Positions 1-6,518 of a stretch of DNA of 64,000 nt are shown one piece after another (positions within the stretch are counted from its first letter, which is position 1; every line of letters starts with the position of its first letter). The position numbers and the translations under genes were made by a program. The notes under the pieces are model-generated. The model searched no databases and had not been told where the DNA came from. It saw only the letters and a list, made by a program, of their open reading frames with translations. Source of the stretch: Pseudomonas silesiensis (lineage in GTDB: Bacteria; Pseudomonadota; Gammaproteobacteria; Pseudomonadales; Pseudomonadaceae); assembly GCF_001661075.1 (NCBI RefSeq), contig NZ_CP014870.1, positions 3,802,501-3,866,500 of the forward strand, read 5' to 3'.

Positions 1-45
1 ACGCGATACAAAACTCACTGCTTCATCCCGTAGAGGATTCACCCC

Positions 46-498
46 ATGAGCAAGATCGAAAAAGTCCTGGCCACCGGCAAAACCCACACCACCGTCAGCG
101 AAGCCGGCCTCACCTCGCGCGGCCATAACGGCAGCCTCGACATCACCCTGTCGACCCCCGGCAACGCCAAACCGGCCCACGTGTTCGCCGCCACCCAACC
201 GCACCCGACTGCCGAGCAATTGTTCGCCGGCGCCTGGTCCGCCTGCTACACCGCCGCCGTCGGGCTGGTAGCCGGTGAGATGAACGTGGTGCTGCCATCT
301 GACCTGTCCGTCGACATCGAAGTCGACCTGGGCCAGACCGGTCCGGCCTACTTCCTCCAGGCTCGACTGACCCTGCGCGTGCCGGGTCTGGCGCACGATG
401 TCGCCACCAGGCTGGCACACACCGCCGACCAGATTTGCCCGTACTCCAAAGCGACGCGGGGTAATATTGACGTGGCCCTGAACGTCCTCACGGCATGA
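46..498 (+). CDS. Organic hydroperoxide resistance protein (Ohr/OsmC family), copy 1
   Basis: A 150-residue Ohr-type thiol peroxidase, which reduces organic hydroperoxides in the cytoplasm using a reactive Cys pair. The two family cysteines are visible: C67 in WSACYTAA and C131 in the strongly conserved CPYSKATRGNIDV block near the C-terminus. Length is normal for Ohr (about 140-150). The start has a GAGGA ribosome site about 8 bases upstream. The next gene (608-1048) is a close paralogue and OhrR follows, so this is an Ohr/OhrR locus with a tandem duplication. The promoter lies mostly outside the window. OsmC proper is less likely because the CPYSKATRGN block is Ohr-like. Family call is confident; substrate is inferred. 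Confidence 0.93.
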   Translation: MSKIEKVLATGKTHTTVSEAGLTSRGHNGSLDITLSTPGNAKPAHVFAATQPHPTAEQLFAGAWSACYTAAVGLVAGEMNVVLPSDLSVDIEVDLGQTGPAYFLQARLTLRVPGLAHDVATRLAHTADQICPYSKATRGNIDVALNVLTA

Positions 499-548
499 CG
501 CACCGCGCGACGTTGATATCGATCGGCAGCTCCGATACGCCATATATG

Positions 549-573
549 TCGCATACGCTTAAAGCGCATGCGA
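549..573. promoter_or_regulatory. Candidate OhrR operator upstream of Ohr copy 2
   Basis: A near-perfect inverted repeat: TCGCATACGC, spacer TTAAA, GCGCATGCGA (nine of ten positions pair). It sits 35 bases before the start of the second Ohr gene. The half-site TCGCATACG recurs at 1121-1129 upstream of the MarR/OhrR gene, as expected if OhrR controls both its target and itself. Assignment to OhrR is inference. Confidence 0.55.
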
Positions 574-607
574 CCACCAAAACCATCCAGACAATGAGGA
601 CTCATCC

Positions 608-1048
608 ATGAACAAGATTGAAAAAGTACTGGCGACAGGCAAAACCCACACGACGTTCAGCAACGCTGGCAACTCTACCCACGGCCTCGACATCCAGCTG
701 TCCTCGCCGGGTAACGCAAAACTGGCACACGAGTTCACCGCCATCGTGCCGCACCCGACCGCCGAGCAATTGTTCGCCGGCGCCTGGTCGGCCTGCTACA
801 CCGCCGCCGTCGAGCTGGCGGCGAAAAACATGAAGGTGACGCTCCCGTCCAACCTGGCCGTCATCATCGAGGTCGATCTGGGCCAGAGCGGTGCGGCCTA
901 CTTCCTCCAGGCGCGTTTGACGCTGCGGGTGCCGGGCCTGACGCAGGACGTCGCAACGGAACTGGCGCACGCCGCCGACCAGATCTGTCCGTACTCGAAG
1001 GCGACCCGAGGCAATATCGATGTGGTCATTAACGCCCTGACGGCGTGA
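608..1048 (+). CDS. Organic hydroperoxide resistance protein (Ohr family), copy 2
   Basis: A 146-residue paralogue of the preceding gene, with the same MxKIEKVLATGKTHTT opening, C63 in WSACYTAA and C127 in the CPYSKATRGNIDV block. It should act as a dithiol peroxidase for organic hydroperoxides. The start follows an AATGAGGACTCATCC ribosome-site region. A palindrome suitable as an OhrR operator lies at 549-573, and a strong stem-loop (1059-1088) follows the stop. The two copies differ mainly in residues 18-45 and around 70-85. Tandem duplication is seen directly; functional divergence cannot be judged from sequence alone. Confidence 0.93.
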   Translation: MNKIEKVLATGKTHTTFSNAGNSTHGLDIQLSSPGNAKLAHEFTAIVPHPTAEQLFAGAWSACYTAAVELAAKNMKVTLPSNLAVIIEVDLGQSGAAYFLQARLTLRVPGLTQDVATELAHAADQICPYSKATRGNIDVVINALTA

Positions 1049-1058
1049 TCCATCCTGT

Positions 1059-1088
1059 GACCGGTTCGCCTTCACCGGCGAACCGGTC
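1059..1088. terminator. Stem-loop between Ohr copy 2 and ohrR
   Basis: A perfect 12-bp inverted repeat, GACCGGTTCGCC / GGCGAACCGGTC, around a 6-base loop TTCACC, starting 10 bases after the Ohr stop. There is no T tract, so it may be a transcript-end stabiliser or attenuator rather than a classical intrinsic terminator. A second small hairpin (ACCCGC-AA-GCGGGT, 1092-1105) follows. Confidence 0.5.
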
Positions 1089-1120
1089 GCAACCCGCAAG
1101 CGGGTACCATTCCGATAGAA

Positions 1121-1139
1121 TCGCATACGAGGTATATTC
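1121..1139. promoter_or_regulatory. Candidate OhrR half-operator upstream of the MarR gene
   Basis: TCGCATACGAGGTATATTC repeats the TCGCATACG half-site of the 549-573 palindrome and contains the short perfect palindrome ATAC-GAG-GTAT. Its position, about 45 bases before the ohrR start, suits autoregulation. This is inferred from the shared motif. Confidence 0.4.
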
Positions 1140-1180
1140 AGGTTTTTGCCAGCCACGTGTCGCGGCCGAAGAGGATGCAC

Positions 1181-1639
1181 ATGAAAACCACCGACAAGAC
1201 GGTCCCCGCCAACCCGAAACTCTCCGACTTCCTGTGTTTTGCGGTCTATTCCACCAACCTGGCGTTCGGCAAGGCCTACAAGCCGATTCTCGAGCAGCTG
1301 GGGCTGACCTACACGCAATACATCACCATCGTCGCGCTATGGGAACAAGATGACCAGACCGTGGGCAGCCTGGGCGAAAAGCTGTTTCTGGAGTCGAACA
1401 CCCTGACGCCGATCCTGAAGAAGCTCGAAGCGATGGGGTATCTGCAGCGCCAGCGCGATCCCGAGGACGAGCGCCAGGTACGGATCAGCTTGACGAAACA
1501 AGGTCGACAGCTGCGCGAAGGCCGCCCGGAACTGGGCCTGTCCGACGCCACCGGGCTGACGCCGGAGGAGTTCATGGACATGCAGAAGGCAGTCGTGACG
1601 CTGCGCAACAATCTCATCAAGTGGACCAAGGCCGGGTAA
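1181..1639 (+). CDS. ohrR: MarR-family organic hydroperoxide-responsive repressor (OhrR-like)
   Basis: About 152 residues with a MarR-type winged helix. The helix-turn-helix region LSxxLFLESNTLTPILKKLE is followed by the wing (RDPEDERQVRISLT). C19 in LSDFLCFAVYS matches the peroxide-sensing N-terminal cysteine of OhrR, which is oxidised by organic hydroperoxides and releases DNA. ATG at 1181 is preferred over the GTG at 1157 because GAAGAGG lies 6 bases before it. It lies directly after two Ohr genes and shares the TCGCATACG motif with the Ohr copy 2 upstream region. Probably represses the Ohr genes and itself. Confidence 0.88.
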   Translation: MKTTDKTVPANPKLSDFLCFAVYSTNLAFGKAYKPILEQLGLTYTQYITIVALWEQDDQTVGSLGEKLFLESNTLTPILKKLEAMGYLQRQRDPEDERQVRISLTKQGRQLREGRPELGLSDATGLTPEEFMDMQKAVVTLRNNLIKWTKAG

Positions 1640-1647
1640 TGCCCTGC

Positions 1648-2592
1648 CTACCCCACCAGATCGATCAACTGCTCGCGCTGCGCCCCCGTCAGCATCGGGC
1701 CAAACCCGGCACCGGCGTTTTCCGCCATGTAGCGCGGGTTGCCCGTCCCTGGAATGACACAGGTCACCGCCGGGTGCGCCAGCAGGAACTTGAGCGCCAG
1801 TTGCGGCCAACTGCTGACCCCCACTTGCGCGGCCCATCCCGGTAGCGGCTTGCCTTTCAAACGTGCGATCAGGCCACCACCCCCGAAGGGTCGATTGCAG
1901 ATCACCGCCACGCCGCGCTCGCGGCACAGCGGCAGCAGGCGTTTCTCCACGCCGCGATCATCCAGGGCATAGTTGATCTGCAGGAAATCCAGCTGTTCGG
2001 CCTTGAGCACGGCCTCTACCTCGTCATACGCCGACGCCGTGTAATGGGTGATGCCGATGTAGCGAATGCGCCCTTCTTCCTTCCATTTGCGCAAGGTCGG
2101 CAGGTGGGTTTTCCAGTCCAGCAGGTTGTGGATCTGCATCAGATCGATGCGGTCTGTCTGTAACAATTTGAAAGACTCTTCCATCTGCGCGATGCCTTCT
2201 TCGCGGCCGCGGGTCCAGACCTTGGTGGCCAGGAAGGCCGGCGAGCGCGGCCGGTGGATCGACAGCAATTCACCGGTGGTCTGTTCGGCGCGGCCATACA
2301 TCGGCGAACTGTCGACCACCGTGCCGCCCTTATGGAACAACGCACTGAGCACCGCGGGCAGATCCTTGTAGGCAGGGTCCGAGGGCGCGACATCGAAGCC
2401 GCGATAAGTGCCCAGGCCGACGACGGGCAACGGCTCGTTGCTGGAGGGGATGGCTCGGGTCAGCATGTTCTTGCCTCCTGTATCCTTCGGCGGCGGTGAC
2501 GCTGCGAAGGCCGGATCGAAGGTGAAGACCACCGAAGCACCGGCGGCCAGCGTGAGTAGTTGTCGACGGGTATATCCATCAGTTTGGCTCAT
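1648..2592 (-). CDS. Periplasmic aldo/keto reductase with Tat signal
   Basis: About 314 residues from ATG 2592. The start is chosen because it opens the Tat-like signal MSQTDGYTRRQLLTLAAGA (twin arginine at 9-10) and has GGAAGGA just upstream; a longer reading lacks both. The mature part is an aldo/keto reductase (NADPH-dependent TIM barrel): GLGTYRGFD near the start, catalytic Asp and Tyr in VVDSSPMYG, Lys in ATKVWT, His in MQIHN, and an RPFGGGG loop. The start overlaps the upstream transporter gene by 14 bases, so the two are translationally coupled. Tat export of an NADPH enzyme implies folding with its cofactor in the cytoplasm. Substrate unknown. Confidence 0.88.
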   Translation of the reverse strand: MSQTDGYTRRQLLTLAAGASVVFTFDPAFAASPPPKDTGGKNMLTRAIPSSNEPLPVVGLGTYRGFDVAPSDPAYKDLPAVLSALFHKGGTVVDSSPMYGRAEQTTGELLSIHRPRSPAFLATKVWTRGREEGIAQMEESFKLLQTDRIDLMQIHNLLDWKTHLPTLRKWKEEGRIRYIGITHYTASAYDEVEAVLKAEQLDFLQINYALDDRGVEKRLLPLCRERGVAVICNRPFGGGGLIARLKGKPLPGWAAQVGVSSWPQLALKFLLAHPAVTCVIPGTGNPRYMAENAGAGFGPMLTGAQREQLIDLVG

Positions 2593-3865
2593 GGAATGGT
2601 CCTTCCACACGTTTGCTGTCAGCCTTTTGCTGTTGCTGCCTGGCCAACCACAGGCATAAACAGCCCCACAGCCCGGCAAACGGCACGATCACCAGCGCCA
2701 CCAGGCCGAACCCGGCGCCCAGTGCCGTCAGTCCGGCGGACAACCAGCCACTGGCGGCATCGCCACCGCGATACACCAGGGTTTCGATGACATTCTTTGC
2801 CTTGTACTTTTCCTCCCGGCTGACCACGGTCCACAGCACTTCGCGGGCCGGCCGGACGATGGCGAACTCGACCGCGCGGCGCAACCCTTGCGCCAGGGCA
2901 ACGGTGGCCGGCACGGGTGCCAGGGCCATGGCGCTGAACGCCACGATCGTTGCCAACGGCAAGGCTGCCAGTGCCCCGCCGACGCCAATCAGACGGATCA
3001 ACGGCGCCGTCAGCAACAGCTGAAAAACCAACGTCAACGCCGACACCATCAAATCGACCACGGCGAAAAATTGCGTCCTGCTGGCCACATCAGCATAGCT
3101 ACCGGCGACGATCCGGCCCTGTTCGAAATACAGCAAGGTCGCGGCGCTGGTGTGCAACAGCATGAACAACACCAGCCCCAGCAGATAGCGCGAGCGCACA
3201 ATCAGGGTGATGCCGGCGAGCATGCTGCCGCCCAGGCGCCGATCATCCAGCAGGCGGCTGCCGGACTGCGATTGCGTGCGGGACAACAACGCCCGATAGC
3301 AGCGCACCGCGGCTTCCAGCAGCAGCGCCGCCGCGAGGGTCAACGCCACCGGGCCCAGGCGCGTGGCCATGGTCGCGGCCAGCAGGGGCCCGATGAAGGT
3401 GCCCAGGGTGCCGCCAGCCGCTATGAAGCCGAACAGGCGCCGCCCCTGTTCACTGGAAAAGCGGTCCACCAGCACGCTCCAGAAGATGCTGACAATGAAC
3501 AGGTTATAAATACTGATCCAGACGAAAAACACCCGCCCTACGTCGACCGGCGCGACGTGATTGGCGATCAAGCCGCCAAACACCAGCATCGACAAGGCGA
3601 TCAGGCGATAGATCAACGGCACGAAGCGAATGGCCGGCAGCCGCGACACCAGCGCACCGAACAGCGGCACCATCAACAGCATCACCACGAACGTGGCGGT
3701 GAACAGCCACTGCAGTTTGTCGGCGCCCCCCTCCAGACCCAGGGCATCGCGCAACGGGCGCACCAGGTAGTAGCTGGCGAGCACGCAAAAATGAAAGGCA
3801 AAACCCAACATCAGCGCCGTTCGTTCGGCTGGCCGTACGTCGAGCCACTTCAGAACGATGGGCAT
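2579..3865 (-). CDS. MFS/NTT-like membrane transporter
   Basis: 428 residues with about twelve hydrophobic segments. The opening (LGFAFHFCVLASYYLVRPLR) resembles bacterial ATP/ADP-translocase-like (NTP/NDP exchanger, Npt/Tlc-type) members of the MFS. Free-living bacteria carry such proteins with unknown substrates. The start ATG has GGAGGG upstream. It overlaps the Tat-exported aldo/keto reductase by 14 bases, so the two form an operon, though the link between exporter and reductase is unclear. It is divergent from the hydrolase gene at 3950. Assignment to the NTT-like group is from overall pattern; nucleotide transport is not demonstrated. Confidence 0.7.
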   Translation of the reverse strand: MPIVLKWLDVRPAERTALMLGFAFHFCVLASYYLVRPLRDALGLEGGADKLQWLFTATFVVMLLMVPLFGALVSRLPAIRFVPLIYRLIALSMLVFGGLIANHVAPVDVGRVFFVWISIYNLFIVSIFWSVLVDRFSSEQGRRLFGFIAAGGTLGTFIGPLLAATMATRLGPVALTLAAALLLEAAVRCYRALLSRTQSQSGSRLLDDRRLGGSMLAGITLIVRSRYLLGLVLFMLLHTSAATLLYFEQGRIVAGSYADVASRTQFFAVVDLMVSALTLVFQLLLTAPLIRLIGVGGALAALPLATIVAFSAMALAPVPATVALAQGLRRAVEFAIVRPAREVLWTVVSREEKYKAKNVIETLVYRGGDAASGWLSAGLTALGAGFGLVALVIVPFAGLWGCLCLWLARQQQQKADSKRVEGPFHEPN

Positions 3866-3949
3866 GCGGGCCCTCCGGTGCGTCCACTGTCGATCGACTA
3901 CACTCTGAGCGCTATCAGGCGATAGCAGCCTTCAGGCCCAGAGCAGTCA

Positions 3950-4738
3950 ATGCCGCCCACTAACGTTAGCCGAATGTCGCGCACCCTGGTGTCTCTCGTC
4001 GTCATCGTCGCAGCGCTGTACCTGGTGCTCTGTGTGGCGCTGTTCGTGTTCCAGCGCGCGCTTATCTATTTCCCGCAACCACGGGCCCTCGACGCTTCGG
4101 CAGCGCTGCTCACCTTGTCGGTTGACGACGCGCAGGTGCTGGTCACCGTGCGCCCCCGGGACGGCGCCGAGGCGTTGATCTATTTCGGCGGCAATGCCGA
4201 GGATGTGTCCCGTAACCTGCCCGGATTCGCCCGGGCCTTCCCTGACCATGCGCTCTACCTGATGCACTACCGGGGCTACGGCGGCAGTTCCGGCTCGCCC
4301 TCCGAAGAGGCGATCCAGCGCGATGCCCTGGCCCTGTTCGACCAGGTCTACGCCACGCACCGGCATATCGCCGTGGTCGGTCGCAGCCTGGGCTCCGGGG
4401 TCGCCGTGCGCCTCGCCAGCCAGCGACCGGCGGCGCGCCTGGTGCTGATCACGCCGTACAACAGTCTCGCAGAACTCGGGGCCAGGCTGTACCCGATGTT
4501 CCCGGTGAAGTGGCTGCTCAAGGACAACTTCGACTCCTGGAAATACGCCGCTCGTATCACAGTGCCGACGCTATTGATCGCGGCCGAGCACGACGAAGTG
4601 ATACCGCGTTCCAGTACCGAGCAACTCTACCGACACTTCGCCGACGGCGTGGCAACGATACGGGTCATACCAGGTGTCGGGCATAATTCAATTTCCGAAA
4701 GTCCCGACTATCTCAAACTGCTAAACAGCGGATTGTGA
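3950..4738 (+). CDS. Membrane-anchored alpha/beta hydrolase
   Basis: 262 residues: one N-terminal transmembrane segment (about residues 12-34), then an alpha/beta hydrolase of the ABHD17/YfhR-like type. Catalytic triad candidates are S146 in GRSLG (GxSxG), D215 in EHDEVIP and H245 in GVGHN; HYRGYGGSSG at 106-115 is the family oxyanion-region signature. Probably faces the periplasm and acts on an ester or thioester. An alternative start at ATG 3974 would lose only eight residues. The gene is followed by an AT-rich gap before the polysaccharide operon and shows no coupling to it. Substrate unknown. Confidence 0.82.
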   Translation: MPPTNVSRMSRTLVSLVVIVAALYLVLCVALFVFQRALIYFPQPRALDASAALLTLSVDDAQVLVTVRPRDGAEALIYFGGNAEDVSRNLPGFARAFPDHALYLMHYRGYGGSSGSPSEEAIQRDALALFDQVYATHRHIAVVGRSLGSGVAVRLASQRPAARLVLITPYNSLAELGARLYPMFPVKWLLKDNFDSWKYAARITVPTLLIAAEHDEVIPRSSTEQLYRHFADGVATIRVIPGVGHNSISESPDYLKLLNSGL

Positions 4739-5251
4739 ACACACCCATCTTTAGATGGAACTTTTTATCACTACCCAAACAACTACTAAAATCTCCATCA
4801 CATAACATGACAATATACAGGCGCCATTATTATGACCTATTGGCACTGCCTGATAAATTCCGAACGACAAGATAAAACTTGACAAATTCATATAAATCGA
4901 TGAATGGCATTAAAATAAAATATCGTTACAAATCATAGACTAATACTACTAACCTGCAGTAATATCTAGAAATAAAAAACAATTATTCGCGACTCACATT
5001 ATCTCGAAAAGTTTCAGTTATTAAATTAATAAAAAAACTTCACATAACCTTTGCCCTTATCGCCATTGATGTTAATAATCGCGCCGCTTTCGGACAGTCA
5101 CGCAACTTGCCCTCTAACTTTTAGTGATCGGCAAGTCTCTCTCGTATCACTCCGACCCTTACCACTCTCAACTATCGCAAGTTGATCCAGGCCCCAATCA
5201 TGCCTGGCTCGACTGATATGCGGCGCACTAGAACTGCGCAAGGAAGGCATC
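4739..5251. promoter_or_regulatory. AT-rich leader upstream of the polysaccharide operon
   Basis: About 500 bases without a convincing gene, clearly richer in A/T than the flanks, especially 4740-5045. A TTGACA hexamer at 4879-4884 could be a -35 element but no good -10 box follows at standard spacing. The region precedes the NGR-like operon (wecB onward) and probably holds its promoter, regulator sites and a long leader RNA. No clear terminator or palindromic operator was found by eye. Confidence 0.4.
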
Positions 5252-6448
5252 ATCGTTCGCCATCATTCACCGATCAGGATCCTCTCGATTTTCGGCACTC
5301 GTCCGGAAGCCATCAAGATGGCCCCCCTGGTCAAGGCTCTCGCTGCCGAGCCCGGCATTCATTCGCAGATCTGCGTCACTGGCCAACACCAAAGCATGCT
5401 TAAACAGGTGCTGGATCTGTTCGACTTGAAGGCCGATTACACCCTTGATGTCATGACCCCCAAGCAGACCCTGAACTCGCTGACCGCGGCGTTATACGCA
5501 GCGATCGACCCGGTGCTGGACATGACCCGGCCGGATCGGGTGCTGGTGCATGGCGATACGACCTCGGCCATGGTCGCGGCGATGGCGTCCTTTCACCGAC
5601 GCATTCCCGTGGGCCACGTCGAAGCCGGCTTGCGTACCGGTGATATCTACAGCCCGTGGCCGGAGGAAATGAACCGGCGCTGCATTGACCTGGGGGCGGA
5701 TCTGCTGTTTGCGCCGACCTGTGAATCCCGCGACAACCTGCTGGGTGAACGCCTGCAAGGGAAGACGCTGGTGACCGGCAATACCGTGATCGACGCCTTG
5801 CAACTGACGGCCAGACGCATCGAACAGAACCCGGCGCTGCGAGACAGCCTGGACCGGCAGTTCGCGTTCCTGCAGCCCGGGCGCAAGGTGTTGCTGGTGA
5901 CCGGCCATCGTCGGGAAAACTTCGGCGACGGCTTCCTGGATATCTGCAAGGCCCTGCGCCACCTGGCGCGGCGCGGGGATATCCAGATCGTCTACCCGGT
6001 GCATCTGAACCCCAATGTGCTGGGCCCGGTAACTGAACAACTGGGCGACTTGCCCAACGTGCACTTGATCGAACCCCTCGATTACCTGGCGTTCGTGCGC
6101 CTGATGCAGCGTGCCCACGTGATTCTCACCGACTCCGGTGGCGTGCAGGAAGAAGCGCCCTCCCTGGGCAAACCGGTGCTGGTGATGCGTGACGTCACCG
6201 AACGCCCGGAAGCCGTGGCCGCGGGCACCGTGCGGCTGGTCGGGACTGCACCGGCTTCGATCATCCAGGGGGTCAACGCCTTGTTCGATGACGATCTGTT
6301 ATGGCGCCGAACGGCCCAGGCGGCCAACCCTTACGGCGATGGCAAGGCCAGTGCCCGCATCGTCGACGCCCTGCTGGGCCGCCCGGTCGATGAGTTCGCC
6401 GTGAATCGCCCGCCCGGACAGCGGCAACACGCCCGTGCCGTACCGTAA
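5252..6448 (+). CDS. wecB: UDP-N-acetylglucosamine 2-epimerase (non-hydrolysing)
   Basis: Converts UDP-GlcNAc to UDP-ManNAc in the cytoplasm. Family motifs: IFGTRPEAIKMAPL at the N-terminus, VHGDTTS, GHVEAGLRTGD, PEEMNRR, VTGHRRENFG and LTDSGGVQEEAP. The essential N-terminal IFGTRPEAIK segment (from 5288) is in frame but lies upstream of the first ATG (5318). The frame is open back to a TGA at 5183-5185 without any ATG, GTG or TTG. A ribosome-like AAGGAAGG at 5240-5247 points to an ATC start at 5252 or 5249, or a sequence change in the start codon. First gene of the operon; UDP-ManNAc would supply the NfrB synthase, as in the E. coli NGR system. Function secure, start uncertain. Confidence 0.88.
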   Translation: MVRHHSPIRILSIFGTRPEAIKMAPLVKALAAEPGIHSQICVTGQHQSMLKQVLDLFDLKADYTLDVMTPKQTLNSLTAALYAAIDPVLDMTRPDRVLVHGDTTSAMVAAMASFHRRIPVGHVEAGLRTGDIYSPWPEEMNRRCIDLGADLLFAPTCESRDNLLGERLQGKTLVTGNTVIDALQLTARRIEQNPALRDSLDRQFAFLQPGRKVLLVTGHRRENFGDGFLDICKALRHLARRGDIQIVYPVHLNPNVLGPVTEQLGDLPNVHLIEPLDYLAFVRLMQRAHVILTDSGGVQEEAPSLGKPVLVMRDVTERPEAVAAGTVRLVGTAPASIIQGVNALFDDDLLWRRTAQAANPYGDGKASARIVDALLGRPVDEFAVNRPPGQRQHARAVP

Positions 6449-6518
6449 AAAAGAATCACTCGGTGTTCACCTCTTTGTAACCCGCTCGCCCCCTCTTACC
6501 TGCTCGAGATCTGCCTGA

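Noticed and set aside
4836..4860. Sigma-54 promoter-like TTGGCACTGCC
   Set aside because: The GC element is not placed at the required distance from the GG element (no TTGC at -12).
5182..5403. 73-codon frame overlapping the start of wecB
   Set aside because: Out of frame with the conserved IFGTRPEAIK segment, Arg/His/Ser-rich translation and no family match.
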